In this document: positions 59,882-64,000 of the stretch, one piece after another
Numbering within the stretch: the stretch's first letter is position 1
How the letters are laid out: each line of letters begins with the position of its first letter
Origin: Deltaproteobacteria bacterium
GTDB taxonomy: Bacteria; Myxococcota_A; UBA9160; JAJDAL01
Length of the DNA stretch: 64,000 bases
Assembly: GCA_029261875.1 (NCBI GenBank)
Contig: JAJDAL010000059.1
Span: 41,189-105,188 of the forward strand
Reading direction: 5' to 3'
Made by a program: the position numbers and the translations under genes
Notes under the pieces: generated by a model
The model's database searches: none
The model's input: the letters and a program-made list of their open reading frames with translations, nothing else
Told to the model about the DNA's origin: nothing

Positions 59882-61213
59882 CTAGGCGTGCCGGGTGCGG
59901 CCCCCGGGGCGCCGGTCTCCGTCGCTGCGGCCCATGGAATCGCCCGAAGCCAATTCCAGCTTCGAATCCCCCGTCGGCGCAGCGGGCCCGGTCGACACCC
60001 CCCCCAGCCCCGAGAGAACGAAGGCCGCGGCGAGGAGGGCAATCACCTGGGCACCGAGCTTCTGCAAGCGTGCGCGGCTCGCCCCCTGGGCGACCCAGCG
60101 CCCGGGTCCTTTGCGCCAGGCGTCGGTGGTTCGCAGCCAGCGGTACTTGGGATTTTCACGCAAGCGACGTTCGATGTAGCGGCGATCCTGTTGCGTCAAT
60201 CGACCGGAATTCTGTTGGTCGCCGAGAAGTGCAATGAAGTGTTGTGCGCTCGGGTAATCGCGGGCTTCCGAAGCGGCGGCCAGCAGGTTCATGAGCGGCG
60301 TGGGTGCATCGGGAACCAGTTGGTTGGCGCGCAGCCAGAGATTCGTTGCCTCTTCCATTTCGCCTTCCTCGTCCGCGAGATTTCCCAGGTTGTTGAGAAT
60401 ACGTCCCCGCACACTCGGTGCGTCTGCGCCGACGAGCCCCCGCTCGTATAGATTGCGCGCCTCGTTGAAGCGACCTCGATCCGCGGCCAACAAGCCCGCC
60501 AGATTCAGCCAGTGCGGGTCTCCGCCGTATGCGTCGCGGGTTTTCTCGAGCGCACACGCCAACCCGTCGAGATCCTGGCGCGTCCACAGGTCGCGCAACG
60601 GAGCGATGGCGGCGGGCGCATCGCCGTTGAGGGGAGACGGTTGAGCCTGATTGAGTTCGTGCACGATGCGGAGTAGGACTTTCCGCGCGCGCGCAACTCC
60701 GGTCCGAATCGTCGCCAGGGGTTTGCCTTCCCGTGCCGCGATGGCGTCGTAGCTCTGGTGTTCGAGGCGTGACCGGTACCAACCGAGATTTCGCGCCAGC
60801 GTTCGATTGCCCTCTAGCTCGGCCAGAGACACGGCGCGCGTCAATGCCTGTTGCCCGACTTCGAGCGCCGCGGGGTCGAGCCCACTGCTCTCGGCGCTTT
60901 CGACGGGCCGACCGTCGGCGTCGATGAAGACGCCGAGCCAACCACCGGTGAAGTGTTCCGGGCGATCCGACGCGCTGCTGCGAAGTCGCTGACTCACCGC
61001 CGGTTCGATGAACTCGCGCAGACATCCCTCCGCCATCGCGCGCTCGAATTCCGCCGGATGTTCCGCCGCCGCTTCACTGCCGGCGAGGAACGCCTCCCCC
61101 ATCGACTGGGCGCGACGTTCGGGATCCCGAAAAATCTCTCCGACGATCTGGGCAACCGCACCGGCGAGAACGGTCTGCGGGTCTCCCTGGGTCATCGCGC
61201 TAGGACTGGCCAT
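59882..61213 (-). CDS. Sigma-region-4-like HTH plus TPR-like membrane protein
   Basis: 443-residue protein. Residues about 120-185 read as a helix-turn-helix like sigma-70 region 4 (HQSYDAIAAREGKPLATIRT, GVARARKVLLRIV). TPR-like helices follow at about 210-340 (WLNLAGLLAADRGRFNEARN, ILNNLGNLADEEGEMEEATN). A basic segment and one C-terminal TM helix (LGAQVIALLAAAFVLSGLGG) end the protein. The N-terminal part (1-115) has no recognisable sigma region 2. ATG 61213 follows a G-rich stretch. It may be a membrane-tied transcription factor or a repurposed region-4 domain. Function unknown. Confidence 0.65.
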   Translation of the reverse strand: MASPSAMTQGDPQTVLAGAVAQIVGEIFRDPERRAQSMGEAFLAGSEAAAEHPAEFERAMAEGCLREFIEPAVSQRLRSSASDRPEHFTGGWLGVFIDADGRPVESAESSGLDPAALEVGQQALTRAVSLAELEGNRTLARNLGWYRSRLEHQSYDAIAAREGKPLATIRTGVARARKVLLRIVHELNQAQPSPLNGDAPAAIAPLRDLWTRQDLDGLACALEKTRDAYGGDPHWLNLAGLLAADRGRFNEARNLYERGLVGADAPSVRGRILNNLGNLADEEGEMEEATNLWLRANQLVPDAPTPLMNLLAAASEARDYPSAQHFIALLGDQQNSGRLTQQDRRYIERRLRENPKYRWLRTTDAWRKGPGRWVAQGASRARLQKLGAQVIALLAAAFVLSGLGGVSTGPAAPTGDSKLELASGDSMGRSDGDRRPGGRTRHA

Positions 61214-61433
61214 CGATCGCACCCCCTATTCCCATGGGTTGGTTCCACCCTCTTAGTCTTAGGCGAGCCCGCCGCCAAGCTTATTCGATCCCAACCCCAG
61301 CCCCCTGCAAACCGTCTGGCTCGTTTCAAAGGGGCCTGAAACGCCCATTTCCGGGTCCCCTGAGGGAAACGTCTCCGAACCCCGTGAAGCGCCACAGACC
61401 CCATTGAAAGTCCTAAATCGAGGAGGACCTGCC

Positions 61434-61946
61434 GTGAGAACATCCACCCGAACCCATCGCCCCCGACACGGGCGCGTTCCCGGCATGGGCCCGGTTCGCG
61501 CCCTGGCACGAGCGGGGTTAGTGGCTCTCCTCCTGCTGGGAACCGCTTGTGCGGGCGCTCGAGGCCCGGTCCCCGAACCGGATCGAAGCGCGCTCGATTC
61601 CGAACTCCGTTCGGCCCAGCAGCTGTACGAATCGGGAAACTTCAGCTTGGCGGCGCGTCGATTCGAATCCGTGGCCCGTGGGGCGGACCGCATCGGCGAT
61701 CGCGAGCTGCGAATTCGCGCAACCGCTGCGGCGTGTTGGTCGTGGATCGCCGACCGCGACCGCGACGCGGTGGTGCGCTGCACCGAACGGCTCTCGGTGT
61801 ACGAAGCGCGCCAAAAACGACCCGACCCGCGTATCAGCACTCTGCTCGCCATGGGGGCCATCGCGGCGGACCAACCCCTGCCGCGACGAGCGCTTCCCAA
61901 CTCGGTACGACCGGTACTCGAAACGGCTTCGGAGGCCAAACGATGA
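61434..61946 (+). CDS. TPR-like lipoprotein, first gene of the Exb-type operon
   Basis: 170-residue putative lipoprotein. GTG 61434 follows AGGAGG and is preferred to a TTG 30 bases upstream. The signal segment LARAGLVALLLLGTAC ends in a lipobox (GTAC). The mature part is helical with a TPR-like unit (SAQQLYESGNFSLAARRFESV). It overlaps the next gene by ATGA and is followed by coiled-coil, small secreted and ExbB/ExbD-like genes. Such operons often carry a TPR or lipoprotein partner of the energy-transducing complex. Confidence 0.7.
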   Translation: MRTSTRTHRPRHGRVPGMGPVRALARAGLVALLLLGTACAGARGPVPEPDRSALDSELRSAQQLYESGNFSLAARRFESVARGADRIGDRELRIRATAAACWSWIADRDRDAVVRCTERLSVYEARQKRPDPRISTLLAMGAIAADQPLPRRALPNSVRPVLETASEAKR

Positions 61947-62878
61947 ATTGGAACCGAATTCGCGCAAACTTCCTTTCCGCCGCGGCAACGTGCCTCCTGG
62001 CGGTGCCGGCGGGCGCGATCACGCCACGCGAGCGCGCAGAGCAATTGATTCCCGAACTCATGGGTCGCATCGTCGAAGCCCAGGAGGAGATCCGGGAACG
62101 CGAGGGCGAATACTCGCCGGTCATTCGCCAATACGATGACCAGCTGGGTTCCCTGCGCGACGGCATCCATCAAGCCGAATCCGAGCGCGACCAGCTCGAG
62201 CGCCTGGCCGACTACGTGGAAACCTACGCGACGCGCTTGGAGGTCCAAGAGGAAGGCCTGCGCGCCATCGAGAAGCCCCTCCTGCGCATGCGCGCGGACG
62301 CCCGCGAATACGAACGCGCCGCCTCCCAGGCCCGACGCGCGCGGACCGCGCCCGATGAACAGCGAGAATTCTTCGAACACCAATTTCAAGGCGTCGCGGG
62401 AGCGTTGTCGCGGTTGGGCGAGCGCCTGGGTCGACAGGACGAGATCGCCAATACCGGCGCACTGCTCCAAGCCAGCTGGGCCGCCCAGGGCGCGCTGCAG
62501 CTTCCCGTCAGCCAACTCGATGCGACCGGCGCAAAAACCTTCGCCCGGAGAATCGAGACGCGCTTCGCCCAACTCCAAGCGCGCTCGAATCAGCTCCACT
62601 CCGAGCGGCGCGCGGTCCGGCAACTCCTGGACCTGCTGATCGAGCGTCAACTCGGCCAGCGAATCGACGCCCTGTTTGCAGACAGTGGCAGCGCAAGTCT
62701 TTCGTCCTTGCTGGCGCCGGTCGGCAAGAGCGCCGATTGGCAGGACCTGAGCAGTGTCACGGCGCGCGTGTTGGGCATGCAGTCCCTCGCCGCCAACGGC
62801 AGCGACCGGCGTGGACGGGACTTCGATCAACTCGATTTCTTCGCGAACGGTCAACACCGAAACCCGGGAGGAGAATAG
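61943..62878 (+). CDS. Exported coiled-coil protein (DUF3450-like)
   Basis: 311-residue exported protein (signal peptide FLSAAATCLLAVPAGA). Residues about 30-215 are a long heptad-rich coiled coil (IREREGEYSPVIRQYDDQLG, RDQLERLADYVETYATRLEV). The C-terminal 100 residues are helical and low in pattern. DUF3450-type coiled-coil proteins are encoded next to ExbB/ExbD clusters in many proteobacteria and are thought to be periplasmic partners; the resemblance here is by layout and not by a clear motif. The ATG overlaps the lipoprotein stop (ATGA). Confidence 0.65.
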   Translation: MNWNRIRANFLSAAATCLLAVPAGAITPRERAEQLIPELMGRIVEAQEEIREREGEYSPVIRQYDDQLGSLRDGIHQAESERDQLERLADYVETYATRLEVQEEGLRAIEKPLLRMRADAREYERAASQARRARTAPDEQREFFEHQFQGVAGALSRLGERLGRQDEIANTGALLQASWAAQGALQLPVSQLDATGAKTFARRIETRFAQLQARSNQLHSERRAVRQLLDLLIERQLGQRIDALFADSGSASLSSLLAPVGKSADWQDLSSVTARVLGMQSLAANGSDRRGRDFDQLDFFANGQHRNPGGE

Positions 62879-63289
62879 ATGAAGGTCAAAACTCGCGTTT
62901 GGGGGTTGTTTATCCTGGCCGTGGCGTTGAGCTTCGCCGTCCCCGCCACGGCGGACTCGTGTCGAGACTGGACCCGGGAACACCAGGCCATGAAGGCCAA
63001 AGCGATCCGCCTCTACCTCCAGGGCGCACCGAGCGGAGAACTCGACGCGCTGCTGTTCGACCTCCTGCAACACGAGGCCTATCTCACTTCCTGCAACATT
63101 CCCGCCCGCGTCGCCCGCTGTCAGATGATCGGCTGGCGCCTGGCGGATCGGCCGACCGCCGACTTCGCCCGCGCTCCGCTGGAATCGGTTCTCGAAGACG
63201 CCGGGTTTCCCGTAGACATGCGGGATTGGTTCGACGTGGATCGCGAACCCGAGGTCGCGGCAGCGCGCCCGCGCAATCGGCGACGCTGA
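62879..63289 (+). CDS. Small secreted protein, unknown function
   Basis: 136-residue exported protein starting directly after the preceding TAG, with GGAGGAG upstream. The signal peptide is WGLFILAVALSFAVPATA. The mature part has three or four cysteines (DSCRDW, LTSCNIP, VARCQMIG) and otherwise no motif I recognise. It lies in the operon between the coiled-coil and the ExbB-like genes, so it is probably a periplasmic accessory of that complex. Confidence 0.65.
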   Translation: MKVKTRVWGLFILAVALSFAVPATADSCRDWTREHQAMKAKAIRLYLQGAPSGELDALLFDLLQHEAYLTSCNIPARVARCQMIGWRLADRPTADFARAPLESVLEDAGFPVDMRDWFDVDREPEVAAARPRNRRR

Positions 63290-63293
63290 ACCC

Positions 63294-63791
63294 ATGCGCC
63301 GCGCGCTGATTCAAATCCTGCTGTTCGTCGCCCTGGCGCTTCCCATTGCGGCAATCGCGCTGTCGGGTTTCGGCGTGTCGAGCTTCGCGGCCGCCTGCCA
63401 GCGCGGACTGGTGTGGGGCCTCGAGTCCGTGGGTTGGGTGTTGATTCCGCAGATCGGATTGGGACTCGCAATCGCCAGCCTGGCCCTCGAACGCGTCAGC
63501 CGGCGCGTGGCAGGGCTCGCGACCGAGCGGCTACCCCGCTGGATCGATCCCGCGGTGGAATCCGCGCTCCTGCTGGGCCTGCTGGGAACCATCAGCGGCA
63601 TGGTGCGCGGATTCGTCGGCGTTACGCCCGATGAAATCCAACCGGGTCCGCTGGTCAATTCCCTGGGTGCCGCGTTGCGGAGCAGCGGCGTGGGATTCGG
63701 GATCGCGCTCGTGGGGGTGTGGCTCAAACAGGAACCGCTGACGGAAGGCGAGGAGGTACGCGCGACGACCTACCAGGGGGGGTCGGCGTGA
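63294..63791 (+). CDS. MotA/TolQ/ExbB-type proton-channel protein, short form
   Basis: 165-residue membrane protein with three TM segments: ILLFVALALPIAAIALSGFG, VLIPQIGLGLAIASLAL and the channel pair near residues 95-145. The signature LLLGLLGTISGMVRGFVGV followed by NSLGAALRSSGVGFGIALVG matches the ExbB/TolQ/MotA core. It is shorter than typical ExbB (about 210-230 residues), and the N-terminal periplasmic part is reduced. It starts four bases after the small secreted protein gene, and its stop overlaps the ExbD-like start by GTGA. Confidence 0.85.
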   Translation: MRRALIQILLFVALALPIAAIALSGFGVSSFAAACQRGLVWGLESVGWVLIPQIGLGLAIASLALERVSRRVAGLATERLPRWIDPAVESALLLGLLGTISGMVRGFVGVTPDEIQPGPLVNSLGAALRSSGVGFGIALVGVWLKQEPLTEGEEVRATTYQGGSA

Positions 63792-64000
63792 GTGCCTCCT
63801 CGTCACCGCTCGGTTACGGGCTGTACTTCATCGACGTGCTGGCCTGCTCCCTTTTTTGTCTGACCCTCGCATTGGTGAGCGCGCGCTTTTCGCGGGAGGT
63901 GACGGTTCCCCTCGAACTTCCGTCACTCGCGGCCGCTGCGGGACCGAGCGCGAAACGCACCGCCCCGACTTTGGTAATGGACACGAGCCAGGGCGAAGCC
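63788..64000 (+). CDS. ExbD/TolR-like protein, cut by the window edge
   Basis: Only the first 71 codons are in the window. GTG 63788 overlaps the ExbB-like stop (GTGA). The visible part is a short cytosolic start, one TM segment (YFIDVLACSLFCLTLALVSA) and a VPLELPS segment as at the start of an ExbD periplasmic domain. The expected membrane Asp may be D at the start of the TM helix (FIDVLAC). No stop is reached. Confidence 0.7.
   Translation, partial: MSASSSPLGYGLYFIDVLACSLFCLTLALVSARFSREVTVPLELPSLAAAAGPSAKRTAPTLVMDTSQGEA

Overview
The window is GC-rich, gene-dense bacterial chromosome with about 50 protein-coding genes on both strands. I see no rRNA or tRNA gene, CRISPR array, insertion sequence or prophage. 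The gene mix suggests an uncultivated deltaproteobacterium-like lineage (Myxococcota or Binatota type), but this is an impression from the gene set and not a taxonomic proof. The mix includes many secreted proteins and lipoproteins, a luciferase-like monooxygenase, a sulfotransferase, flavin oxidoreductases, a DUF3604 protein, a PQQ dehydrogenase, cyclic-nucleotide domains and a selenoprotein. Many genes sit in tight operons with ATGA or GTGA overlaps. Four convergent gene pairs share a single CTAG as both stop codons. Several genes without a Shine-Dalgarno sequence have a TANNNT element exactly 6 to 8 nt before the start codon, which suggests leaderless transcripts.

Layout. 1-3.5 kb: a possible structured RNA at the left edge, a secreted protein with two ~298-residue repeats ending at a clear terminator, and a PPOX-class flavoprotein. 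3.5-9.8 kb: a LolA-like protein with an RND exporter fused to cNMP-binding and TerB-like domains, a secreted EEP-family hydrolase and an ACT-domain protein. 9.9-16.4 kb: glycosyltransferase, phosphotriesterase-like, FemAB-like and flavin oxidoreductase genes, then a molybdopterin oxidoreductase. 16.4-17.7 kb: a DAHP synthase gene preceded by a complete transcription attenuator whose leader peptide is rich in Phe, Tyr and Trp. 17.7-21.5 kb: MFS transporter, sulfatase remnant, thermonuclease, transglutaminase-like lipoprotein and a small secreted protein.

21.5-33.7 kb holds the most unusual cluster. It has two nucleotide-translocase-like (Npt/Tlc) membrane proteins, one carrying HEAT-like repeats and a cNMP-binding domain. 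It also has two exported serine hydrolases with class A beta-lactamase motifs and an exported dikinase-like protein whose domain order resembles plant glucan, water dikinase. A class III adenylate cyclase sits in the operon of the cNMP-containing transporter. I infer an envelope phosphotransfer or nucleotide-transport system under cyclic-nucleotide control; this is untested.

33.7-45.4 kb: SDR oxidoreductase, a secreted beta-propeller with a C-terminal sorting-like tail, then an operon of SCP2-like protein, LLM remnant, thioredoxin-fused protein and a UGSC selenoprotein read through an in-frame TGA with a SECIS-like hairpin. Phytanoyl-CoA dioxygenase, flavin oxidoreductase, sulfotransferase, sulfatase-like and LLM genes follow. 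45.5-59.8 kb: patatin, HspQ, GNAT, HupE/UreJ-like and parvulin proteins, acyl-CoA ligase, DUF3604 protein, phosphoinositide phospholipase C, a PQQ dehydrogenase paired with a haem-binding propeller protein, and PspC. 59.9-64 kb: a sigma-region-4-like/TPR membrane protein and the start of an ExbB/ExbD-type operon cut by the window edge.
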